DNA of 64,000 nt, from NCBI GenBank assembly GCA_002841155.1, contig PHEH01000001.1:1-64000 (forward strand), written 5' to 3'. A model generated the notes under the pieces. That model ran no database searches. It was not told the origin of the DNA and saw only the letters and a list, made by a program, of their open reading frames with translations. This DNA comes from Alphaproteobacteria bacterium HGW-Alphaproteobacteria-18. GTDB lineage: Bacteria > Pseudomonadota > Alphaproteobacteria > Caulobacterales > Hyphomonadaceae. The position numbers were made by a program, and so were the translations under genes. Below, piece after piece: positions 8,868-16,115 of this stretch (the first letter of the stretch is position 1; every line of letters begins with the position of its first letter).

Positions 8868-10228
8868 TCGAAGGGGTTGTCGCCATAGACGGTGCGGCCG
8901 GTTCGCTTTTCGACGTCGCCCTCAACGCGCCCGCAGATCGACAATGCCGTGAGGGCATACATCAGGGTGCATTTGAAGAAATCCTCCGGGGTCGGGCGCC
9001 AGCGGACGGGGCCGAAGGTGATGGCGGGGACGCGGTGCATGTTGAAGACGTTATGGTCGCGCCACATGCTGGAATAGACCGGCTTGGCGATTTCCACGGG
9101 ATGGTCGAGGACAGTCTGGACGGCGATGTCTACGCCAGCGACGAGGGGGGCGACTTCGGTGTCGTCGGCTTCATAGCCATGGTTGACGCTGACGGGTTCA
9201 ACATCAAATTCGATGCCGGGCAGGGAACGCATGACGGCTTCAAGCTCGTGCAGAACCTGGGCGGCTTTCTGTTTCGGGGTGAGGTCGCAGCTTACGTAGA
9301 TGGCGGCGACTTCGGTGCCGCCGCTATGGGGGAAGCCGGCCTGGACGCAGCTGATCGTTGCCTTGGGGAGGGAGGAGCCGCCTTTGGCATGATAGGCGTT
9401 ACGCTCCTCATAATCGAGCGACCAGGCATGGAGGGCTTCGATGACCGGGCCGAGATGGTAGATGGAGCTTGGATGGTCAGCGGTGGCCCTGGGCGCTTTC
9501 AGCAGGGGACGGAAGATCGACTGGCCATAGAGGCGGATGCGGAAGGTGGCGCCGCCGCAGCCGAGCCAGGTGACCCCGAAATCAGTGCCCTCGGCAGCGA
9601 TGGCGAAATCGGGCGCGACGCCGCCATGATGGAACATGTAATGGGCGCCGATTTCCTTGCCCATATTCTCGACGCCGCCATGTTCCTCGATGGGTTCGGG
9701 GCCGCATTCGCCGGGGCAGGCGGTGAGATACATGCGGCCGGCGAGCTCGTAGCCGGCTTTCTTCAGCGCCTTGGCAGCCATCAGCATACAGCTCATCGGG
9801 CCACGGTCATTGGCGACGGCATAGCCATAGAATTTACCGTCTTCGAGCCAGCATTCGGTCCATTCGCGGTTTTTCACGCTTTCAGGACGGCGCGTCTTGC
9901 TGCGGATGACGGGATCGGCCGGTTCGCTCTCGGTGTCGAGATGGGCGGTGAAGAGGAGGTTCTTGCCGGGGCCATTGCCGCCATAGGTACCGATGACATT
10001 CTGGCGGTGGGGCACGGCGCCGACGCTGAGCGGGCGGAAGCCTTCACGCTCCATCCAGTCATGGACGAAGGCGGAGGCCTCCGCCTCGCCGGTTGACGGG
10101 CTGTAGATGTTCGCCAGGTCGAGGATGAGCGTTTTCAGCTCCTCGATGTCGATCGCATCGGCAATTGCCTGTACGTCTTCCGGGGAGACCCCGGCGCCCA
10201 GCGCGCTATCCAGCAATCCGTCAGCCAT
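8864..10228 (-). CDS. M20-family metallohydrolase (paralogue 1)
   Basis: A 454-residue protein of the M20/ArgE/DapE/ACY1 superfamily, zinc-dependent enzymes that cleave amide or carbamoyl bonds of small molecules. Metal-site motifs are visible: FTAHLDTES (His, Asp), VANDRGPM (bridging Asp), PGECGPEP (Glu pair) and the late SMWRDHNVFNM (His). It is clearly paralogous to the protein at 13955-15328, and shares its unusual WLGCG and C-terminal YGDNPF segments. It is the last gene of the RutA/RutB/RutF-like block. The start has GGGAG and GAGGG upstream. The substrate is not predictable; an N-acyl, N-carbamoyl or ring-opened amide is suggested by context. Confidence 0.88.
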   Translation of the reverse strand: MADGLLDSALGAGVSPEDVQAIADAIDIEELKTLILDLANIYSPSTGEAEASAFVHDWMEREGFRPLSVGAVPHRQNVIGTYGGNGPGKNLLFTAHLDTESEPADPVIRSKTRRPESVKNREWTECWLEDGKFYGYAVANDRGPMSCMLMAAKALKKAGYELAGRMYLTACPGECGPEPIEEHGGVENMGKEIGAHYMFHHGGVAPDFAIAAEGTDFGVTWLGCGGATFRIRLYGQSIFRPLLKAPRATADHPSSIYHLGPVIEALHAWSLDYEERNAYHAKGGSSLPKATISCVQAGFPHSGGTEVAAIYVSCDLTPKQKAAQVLHELEAVMRSLPGIEFDVEPVSVNHGYEADDTEVAPLVAGVDIAVQTVLDHPVEIAKPVYSSMWRDHNVFNMHRVPAITFGPVRWRPTPEDFFKCTLMYALTALSICGRVEGDVEKRTGRTVYGDNPFD

Positions 10229-10260
10229 GGGGTTTCCCTCTCCCTTATTCTGTTATCTGA

Positions 10261-11346
10261 TTATGCTTGTGCCGGTTCGTGACTGGTGGCCGGAAAGGTC
10301 TGGCGCAGCTTGGGCAGGATGCTGCCGAACATTTCCAGGCCCGTCTTGTAATCGGGGAAGATCAGCATGACGCCATCGAGATCGCAGGCCTCGATATAGG
10401 CCTCGATCTTCTCGCGGCAGGTTTCCGGGGAGCCGACGACGGTGTGGTTCTGGCTGGCGCCCATCTTGCGGGCGGCGGCGGCGAGGCTGTCTGGCGCCAG
10501 ACCCCAGCTTTTCATCTGGGCCATGATGGCGCCGAGATCCTTGCCGTCTTCAAAGCGTTGCAGCATGGCTTCGGCCTTGGCGTCGCTGTCGTCATGAATG
10601 ACGGTGCACATGGAGCAGACGCGGATGGTCTTGCCCTTTTCGGCGGCGATCTCGCGGGCGCGTTTGCTGAAGCCGCGGCGTTCCTCAATGCTGCGGCCGC
10701 CGATGAAGCAGGCATCGGCATGGGAAGTGGAGAAGTCAAAGCCGCGATCAGACTGGCCGGCGGCGATCAGGTCCGGGCGCGGCTTTGAGATCGGCTTGGG
10801 ATCGGACTGGCAGTCCTCCATATCGAAGAAGCGGCCTTTGAAGGTGACGCTGGGCTCTGACCAGAGGCGCTTGATGATGGTGATCCATTCTTCCGTGAGC
10901 TGATAACGATCGGCATGTGTGAGGGTGTCGTCCCAGGCGCCCATCTGGGAGAACTCTTCCCGGTAGGCGCCCGCGACGATGTTCAGCCCGGCGCGGCCAT
11001 TGGAGATGTGATCAAGGGTGGTGACCATCTTGGCCACGACGCCGGGATTGGAGAGCAGCGCATGAACGGTCGCCCAGACCTTCACATTTTTCGTGACCTC
11101 GGCAAGGCCGGCCATCATCGTCATGGATTCCATGGATGTGGCCCAATGGTTCGTGTCGCCGCCAAAGCCGCGGAACTTGGACATCGACATGATGAAGTCG
11201 AGGCCGATGCGGTCTGCAATGATCGCCGCTTCGCGGTTGGTCTGGTAGAGGCCGTCGAGCGGGGGCGCGTTCTTCGAGATGATCCAGCCGCCATTGGCGA
11301 TGGGCAGGAAGACACCGAACAGTTTGTGATTGGGCAACATGGTCAT
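10261..11346 (-). CDS. RutA-like flavin-dependent monooxygenase (LLM family)
   Basis: A 361-residue bacterial-luciferase-like (LLM) FMNH2-dependent monooxygenase. The N-terminal GVFLPIANGGWIIS, the SKFRGFGG segment and AGQSDRG closely resemble the pyrimidine oxygenase RutA, which oxygenates and opens the uracil ring. These matches are from memory of the family. Enzymes of this type need reduced flavin from a partner reductase, supplied here by the gene at 13426-13938. GGAG lies 5 nt before the start at 11346. The substrate need not be a pyrimidine; related enzymes act on chelators and heterocycles. It is followed 32 bp later by the M20 gene at 10228. Confidence 0.88.
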   Translation of the reverse strand: MTMLPNHKLFGVFLPIANGGWIISKNAPPLDGLYQTNREAAIIADRIGLDFIMSMSKFRGFGGDTNHWATSMESMTMMAGLAEVTKNVKVWATVHALLSNPGVVAKMVTTLDHISNGRAGLNIVAGAYREEFSQMGAWDDTLTHADRYQLTEEWITIIKRLWSEPSVTFKGRFFDMEDCQSDPKPISKPRPDLIAAGQSDRGFDFSTSHADACFIGGRSIEERRGFSKRAREIAAEKGKTIRVCSMCTVIHDDSDAKAEAMLQRFEDGKDLGAIMAQMKSWGLAPDSLAAAARKMGASQNHTVVGSPETCREKIEAYIEACDLDGVMLIFPDYKTGLEMFGSILPKLRQTFPATSHEPAQA

Positions 11347-11365
11347 TGGGCTCCACGTATTGGAT

Positions 11366-12133
11366 TTAAGCGGTTCGTTCAGCGATGGCGGGCGTATCGA
11401 GGTCCGTCGCTGGCTCTTGTGCAGGCGGAATCTGGTCTGTTTCCGGCGCGCGCATCATCACCACGGCGACCCAGACGACAGCGGCAACGGCCGACAGGAT
11501 CAGGAACATCAGGATGAAGTTGCCCGTCAGATCACGGATCACGCCGCCGATGGTCGGGCCAAGGGCAGAAGCCGCCCCGACAAGACACATCGAGGAGAAG
11601 AGTTCGAGGTTATGGCGCTGGCCGAAATAGTTCATCATCAGGACGGTGCAGGAAAGGGCGGTGAGGCCAAAGCCGATGCCGGTGCCGATGGCGTAGATCA
11701 GGAGGATGGAGTGTGAATCGGAGGTCGCAAGGACCGCGCAGCCAATGGAGGTGGCCGCGAGCGACACGACCATGAGATAGCGCGGGTCAATCCGCTCTCC
11801 GAGGAAGCCGCCGCCGATGCGCGTGAGCACGGCAATGAAGGCTTCCAGGCTGAGCATGGCGCCGGCGACTTCATTGGACACGCCCCGTTCGACAAGGTGA
11901 CCGACCGAGAGGCTGGTGACGGTGACGAGGGCCATGAGATTGGCGAAATAGGCGGCCACCAGGATCTTGTATTGCGGCGTGCGCATGGCCTGTTTGACGC
12001 CCCAGTCGATCGGCGAAATGTAGACACGCGAGGGCTTTGCGGCGACGGCCGTTTCGCAGGTTGTGCCGGGCGTGGGGGCTGGCTCAATTAATGTCAGAAA
12101 CTGGGTCAGCTTTTGCCATTGGCTGCCTATCAA
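11366..12133 (-). pseudogene. N-terminally truncated MFS transporter (C-terminal half only)
   Basis: The 255-residue reading frame begins with a hydrophilic segment like the central loop of an MFS carrier. It then has six predicted membrane helices matching the second half of monocarboxylate-type MFS proteins (PQYKILVAAYFANLM, then GGGFLGERIDPRYL as the repeated loop motif). The first six helices are absent, and only 33 bp separate it from the upstream gene. The start would be a TTG without a convincing ribosome site. A 5' deletion product is the best reading, though a half-transporter acting with another chain cannot be excluded. Confidence 0.7.
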
Positions 12134-12166
12134 TTGACCATTGGGCGGGCATGGCGGGTCTCTGGC

Positions 12167-13429
12167 TCAGGCGGCATCCGGGCGGGCGCCCGGGCTGCGG
12201 GTGAAAAGATAGATCGCGCCGCCTGTGAGCGCGGCGGCGATCAGGCCGGAAAGGGCGAGTGGCAGGCGATATCCCATCAGATCAAGCACCGCGCCGGTGG
12301 CCAGGGCGCCGAGGGCCGGGGCGCCGCGCATGAGCGCGCCCCAGAGGCTGAGCACGCGGCCGGAAACCGATTCTTCTGTCTCCAGAACCATGACGAGCTG
12401 CGAGGTGGCGGCGCTGATGCACATGAAAAAGCCAAGGATTGTTGCCGCCAGTGTTGCCGAAAGAATGCCCGGTGTCGCGGAGAAGGCGACGAGGGAAAGG
12501 CAGGCGGCAAGCGATGACCAGAAAAACATCATTGCCGGCCGCGCCGGCGCGTTCAGGGTGACGATGACAGCGCCGATGACCGCGCCCGCGCCGACGCCCA
12601 TGATGAGATAAGAATAATCCTGCACATTGCCGCCGAACAGGCGGTCAGCGAAGGCGGGCATCAGTTCATAGACGGGGCGCACGAGGAAGGCGGTGGCAGC
12701 GAAGACCAGGAGAACCGGCGTGACGACGCTGTGGCTGGAGGCGGCCTTCATGCCGATCCAGAGCTGACGGAGGAATGGCTCGCGGGTAGCCGCGGCGCCC
12801 GAGGCATGGAGCTTTCGCAAGGTGAGCACCGTGGCGATCATGACGAGGGCAACGGCAGCGTTGATCCAGAAGATCGAGGCGGGACCGGGCCAGATGACCA
12901 GCGGGCCGGCGAGCGCCGGGCCAAGGAAGCGGGTGACGTTGACCGAGATGGCGGTCATCGACATGCCCGTCGGCAGGCAGTCGCGCGGCGTGGCGTCACG
13001 TAATAACAGGGTGCGAGCAGATTCCTGCAAGGCGGCGGCTGTGCCTCCGGCAGCCGTAAGCGCCATCAGGAGGAGCGGCGTGGAGAGGCCCAGGAAGACG
13101 ACGATGCCGGTGGCGACGGAGATGAGGAAAGCAGCCGTCTGGCAGATGAGGACCATCCGTTTACGGCTCATCCTGTCTGCCAGGACACCGCCGAGCGGGC
13201 CGAAGAAGAGGCCGGGCAACAGCTCGGCGCTGGCAAGAAGGCCGAGCCAGGTGGTGGAGCCTGTGAGTTCCCACATGATCCAGCCGAGCGCGATGCGCTG
13301 CATCCACTGGCTGGCCATAACAGCGGTGGAGGCTAGGAAGAGGTTGCGGTAGGCCACATCCGCCATGACGCGGACCAGCGCGGCTGTGCCTGTCAGGTGC
13401 GGCGCGCCGGCATGTTCGGGAGGGGTCAT
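12167..13429 (-). CDS. MFS transporter (EntS-like)
   Basis: A 420-residue, twelve-helix major facilitator with the loop motif GGVLADRMSRKRMVL (about residues 80-95), resembling the EntS/MFS_3 group of exporters. It may export or import the substrate or a metabolite of the surrounding pathway. The start codon overlaps the stop of the flavin reductase (TCAT/ATGA overlap at 13426-13429), so the two are translationally coupled. It is intact, unlike its MFS neighbour downstream. Confidence 0.88.
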   Translation of the reverse strand: MTPPEHAGAPHLTGTAALVRVMADVAYRNLFLASTAVMASQWMQRIALGWIMWELTGSTTWLGLLASAELLPGLFFGPLGGVLADRMSRKRMVLICQTAAFLISVATGIVVFLGLSTPLLLMALTAAGGTAAALQESARTLLLRDATPRDCLPTGMSMTAISVNVTRFLGPALAGPLVIWPGPASIFWINAAVALVMIATVLTLRKLHASGAAATREPFLRQLWIGMKAASSHSVVTPVLLVFAATAFLVRPVYELMPAFADRLFGGNVQDYSYLIMGVGAGAVIGAVIVTLNAPARPAMMFFWSSLAACLSLVAFSATPGILSATLAATILGFFMCISAATSQLVMVLETEESVSGRVLSLWGALMRGAPALGALATGAVLDLMGYRLPLALSGLIAAALTGGAIYLFTRSPGARPDAA

Positions 13430-13938
13430 GAACGCCCTTCAGGGGCAATTTCGCGCGCCGGGAGACACCAGATGTTGCCGCGATGATAGGCGAGCGGCGT
13501 GGCGGCGTTGTCTGAGCCGAGGCGGAGCACGCGGCCGACGACTATTTCATGATCACCGCCATCATGGATGGCGTGCACGGAGCAGTCAAACCAGGCGACG
13601 GAGCCTGTCAGTACGGGCGCGCCGGTAGCTTCGCTGGTATAGGGCACGTCGCGGAAACGGTCTTCAGCGCTTTTGGAGGAGAAGCGGCGGACGACATCCA
13701 TATGCGCCTCGGCGAGAATGTTGACGGCGAAGAAGCCGGCGGTGCGGATCGCTTCGAGCGAGCGGCTGGAGCGGTCGAGGCAGACGAGCAGCAGCGGCGG
13801 CTCCTGCGAGACGGCGGAGAAGGCGTTGACGGCCGTGCCGGCGATCTTGCCATCTGAGAGTGTCGTGACGACTGTGACGCCGGTAAGGAAGCCGCCCATG
13901 GCTTCGCGCCAGACGGTTGCATCGATGGGCTGTGTCAT
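13426..13938 (-). CDS. RutF-like NADH:flavin oxidoreductase
   Basis: A 170-residue protein of the flavin reductase (FMN-binding split-barrel) family, like RutF and HpaC. Typical segments are GVTVVTT, GTAVNAFSAVSQEPPLLLVCLDRSS and FAVNIL, with HDGGDHEIVVGRV near the C-terminus. It would supply reduced FMN to the LLM monooxygenase in the same operon. The start at 13938 was chosen because it lies 16 bp past the upstream stop and has GGAAGG upstream. Its stop overlaps the MFS start. Confidence 0.9.
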   Translation of the reverse strand: MTQPIDATVWREAMGGFLTGVTVVTTLSDGKIAGTAVNAFSAVSQEPPLLLVCLDRSSRSLEAIRTAGFFAVNILAEAHMDVVRRFSSKSAEDRFRDVPYTSEATGAPVLTGSVAWFDCSVHAIHDGGDHEIVVGRVLRLGSDNAATPLAYHRGNIWCLPAREIAPEGRS

Positions 13939-13954
13939 GTCCTGCGTCCTTCCG

Positions 13955-15328
13955 TCAGCTGAAGGGATTATCGCCATAAACAGGCTTGGTGCGCGCTGCC
14001 TCGGCCGTGTTGTCAGCTTTTCCGCAGAGGGCGAGGGCGGTGAGAGCGTAGATGAGCGCGCTTTTGGCCAGATCGTCCGGGGTCGGACGCCAGCGTTTGA
14101 AGCCGGTGGTGATGGCAGGCACCCGGTTCATGTTGAACACGTTATGATCGCGCCACATGCTGGAATAGACTGGCGCTGCGCGCTCGACCGGTTTGCCGAG
14201 CGTGAGGCGCGTTGCGGCATCCACCGCGCTGACCAGGGGGGCGACCTTGCCGGCGTCTGCCTCGAAACCGTGGCGGACAACGACGGGCTCGACATCAAAC
14301 TCGCCGATATTGGCATCGCGCAGGAATTTCTCGAGGCTGCGATGGACGGCGCCGATTTCCTGATTGGGGGCAAGGCCGACTTCCAGATATAGCGCGCAGA
14401 CTTCGGTGCCGGCGCCAAAGGCATGAGGCACGCCGCCACGCACGGCGGACAGCTGCGCTTTCGGGAAAGCGGAGCCGCCTTCGGTTTCGTAGCGGCTTTC
14501 GGCTTCAAATTTCAGAGTCCAGTCCAGGATCGGCTGGATGGCCGCGCCCATGCGATAGATGGGGTTTGGATGCTGGGCGGCGTTTTTGGGGGAGTTGAGG
14601 AGGGGCGTGAAGATCGCCTCGCCATAAAGGCGTATACGGAAGACTGCATAGCCGCAGCCGATCCAGGTGAGCCCATAATCGCAGCCTTCAGCGGCGATGG
14701 CATAGTCGGGCGAGACGCCGCCATGATTGAAGACGTAATGGGTGCCGATGTCCTTGCCCATGAAGTCTATGCCGCGGGCTTCCTCGATGGGTTCCGGGCC
14801 GATCTCGCCGGGCGAGGCGGTGAGATAGAGGCGGCCGGCGAGGTCGAAGCCGCATTGCTTCAGCGCCTTGGCGGCGAAGAGGAAGCAGGTCATGGGGCCG
14901 CGATCATTGGCGATGGGAAAGCCGTGGAAGGCGCCGTCTTCAAGCCAGCATTCGTTCCATTCGCGCACTTCGAGCGTTTCCGGGCGGAATTTATAGGCGT
15001 CCTCGTCCGGGTTCCAGGTCGGGCTCTCCGTGTCGAGATGGGCGGTGTAGAGGAGGCTTTTGCCATCGCCCTTGCCGCCATAAGTGGCGATGATGTTGGG
15101 GCGCTCAGGCGTCGCGCCGACCTTGCGGGGGCGAAAGCCTTCCTTGGCGAGCCATTGGTATACATATTCCGCCGCCTGAGCTTCTCCACGCGCGGGGCTG
15201 GGGATGTTGCCGAGTTCCAGGGCAACCCGCGTCATCTCTTCCTTGTCGATGGCGGCGGCCAGCGCGGCGGCATCTTCTTCCGTGACGATATAGTTCGCCT
15301 CGGGCAAATTCCTGAACACGTTACTCAT
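13955..15328 (-). CDS. M20-family metallohydrolase (paralogue 2)
   Basis: A 457-residue paralogue of the protein at 8864-10228. It has the same metal-site motifs: YTAHLDTES, IANDRGPM, SPGEIGPEP and SMWRDHNVFNM. Both keep an unusual insertion with AAEG.DYG and WIGCGYA, and end in YGDNPF. Two such hydrolases in one operon suggest two successive amide cleavages, or two stereo- or regio-isomers of a substrate. It lies 15 bp after the RutB-like gene in transcription order and 16 bp before the flavin reductase start. The ribosome site is weak (AAGAAAG). Confidence 0.87.
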   Translation of the reverse strand: MSNVFRNLPEANYIVTEEDAAALAAAIDKEEMTRVALELGNIPSPARGEAQAAEYVYQWLAKEGFRPRKVGATPERPNIIATYGGKGDGKSLLYTAHLDTESPTWNPDEDAYKFRPETLEVREWNECWLEDGAFHGFPIANDRGPMTCFLFAAKALKQCGFDLAGRLYLTASPGEIGPEPIEEARGIDFMGKDIGTHYVFNHGGVSPDYAIAAEGCDYGLTWIGCGYAVFRIRLYGEAIFTPLLNSPKNAAQHPNPIYRMGAAIQPILDWTLKFEAESRYETEGGSAFPKAQLSAVRGGVPHAFGAGTEVCALYLEVGLAPNQEIGAVHRSLEKFLRDANIGEFDVEPVVVRHGFEADAGKVAPLVSAVDAATRLTLGKPVERAAPVYSSMWRDHNVFNMNRVPAITTGFKRWRPTPDDLAKSALIYALTALALCGKADNTAEAARTKPVYGDNPFS

Positions 15329-15343
15329 CGGGATACTTTCTTG

Positions 15344-15991
15344 TTATTCTTTGTTCCAGGCGCTGAAGATCTGGTCTGTGGAGATCAGCGTGGCGCAGTT
15401 GAGCGCCAGGGATTGCAGCGCGCTTTCATGTATGCCGGGATCATACGCCGCGCAGGCATCGGTCGGCACATAGACAAAATAGTCGAGATGGAAAGCGTCG
15501 CGGACGGTGCAGTCGACGCAGCATTCGGTGGTGAGGCCGCAGACGATCAGCGTATCGATGCCGCGCGCGCGCAGGACGGCGTCGAGGCTGGTGCCGAAGA
15601 AGCCGCTATAGCGCAGTTTCCAGATGACGGTTTCGTCGCCCTGGGGCGTGGGTCCGAAAAAGGCGGAGCCCGGCTCACCGGCACGGCAGATGGCGCCGCC
15701 ACTATCAGCGCCGTTCTTGCGTCGGCGCCATTCGCCCCAGGCGGGGGAGTCCGTGGCGGGCGTGGTGGCGAGCCCTACGAAGATGACAGGTGTTCCGGCA
15801 GCGCGTGCCGCATCGACCAGGCGCTCAGCGGCGGAAACGGCCGGGGCGGCGACGCTCATGTCCAGACCCGCCTGGCCGAGCACGCCTTCAGGTGAGGCAA
15901 AGTCGACCTGGATATCAACCACGATGACGGCTGTGCGCTCCGGTGCGATCCAGCCGGCGAGCGTATCAGGATAGGCAGGTTTCGGTTTCAC
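15344..15991 (-). CDS. RutB-like isochorismatase-fold cysteine hydrolase
   Basis: A 215-residue cysteine hydrolase. The catalytic triad is visible as Asp in VVDIQVDF, Lys in VIWKLRYSGFFGT and Cys in LTTECCVDCTVRD. The segment around the lysine resembles RutB, which hydrolyses ureidoacrylate peracid after RutA. The start is taken as GTG at 15991, because GAGGA sits 6 nt upstream; the ATG two codons earlier (15997) would leave no spacer. It precedes the M20 gene in the same block and probably releases carbamate or ammonia from the oxygenation product. Confidence 0.85.
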   Translation of the reverse strand: MKPKPAYPDTLAGWIAPERTAVIVVDIQVDFASPEGVLGQAGLDMSVAAPAVSAAERLVDAARAAGTPVIFVGLATTPATDSPAWGEWRRRKNGADSGGAICRAGEPGSAFFGPTPQGDETVIWKLRYSGFFGTSLDAVLRARGIDTLIVCGLTTECCVDCTVRDAFHLDYFVYVPTDACAAYDPGIHESALQSLALNCATLISTDQIFSAWNKE

Positions 15992-16038
15992 GCGCATTCC
16001 TCATTGTTATCACTCCCTTGTCAGCGTCCTCTACCAAG

Positions 16039-16091
16039 GACCGGTCCTGCAAGCCCAGCGGGAGGGCGTGGGGTAGGCAGCAGGACCGGTC
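16039..16091. terminator. Hairpin downstream of the TonB receptor gene
   Basis: A 12-bp inverted repeat, GACCGGTCCTGC (16039-16050) and GCAGGACCGGTC (16080-16091), with a 29-nt loop. It lies just past the stop of the receptor gene (minus strand) and before the RutB-like gene. It may attenuate read-through, so the receptor is made in excess over the enzymes. Confidence 0.5.
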
Positions 16092-16115
16092 TCCGGCGGG
16101 AGCTTATATCCGTTC

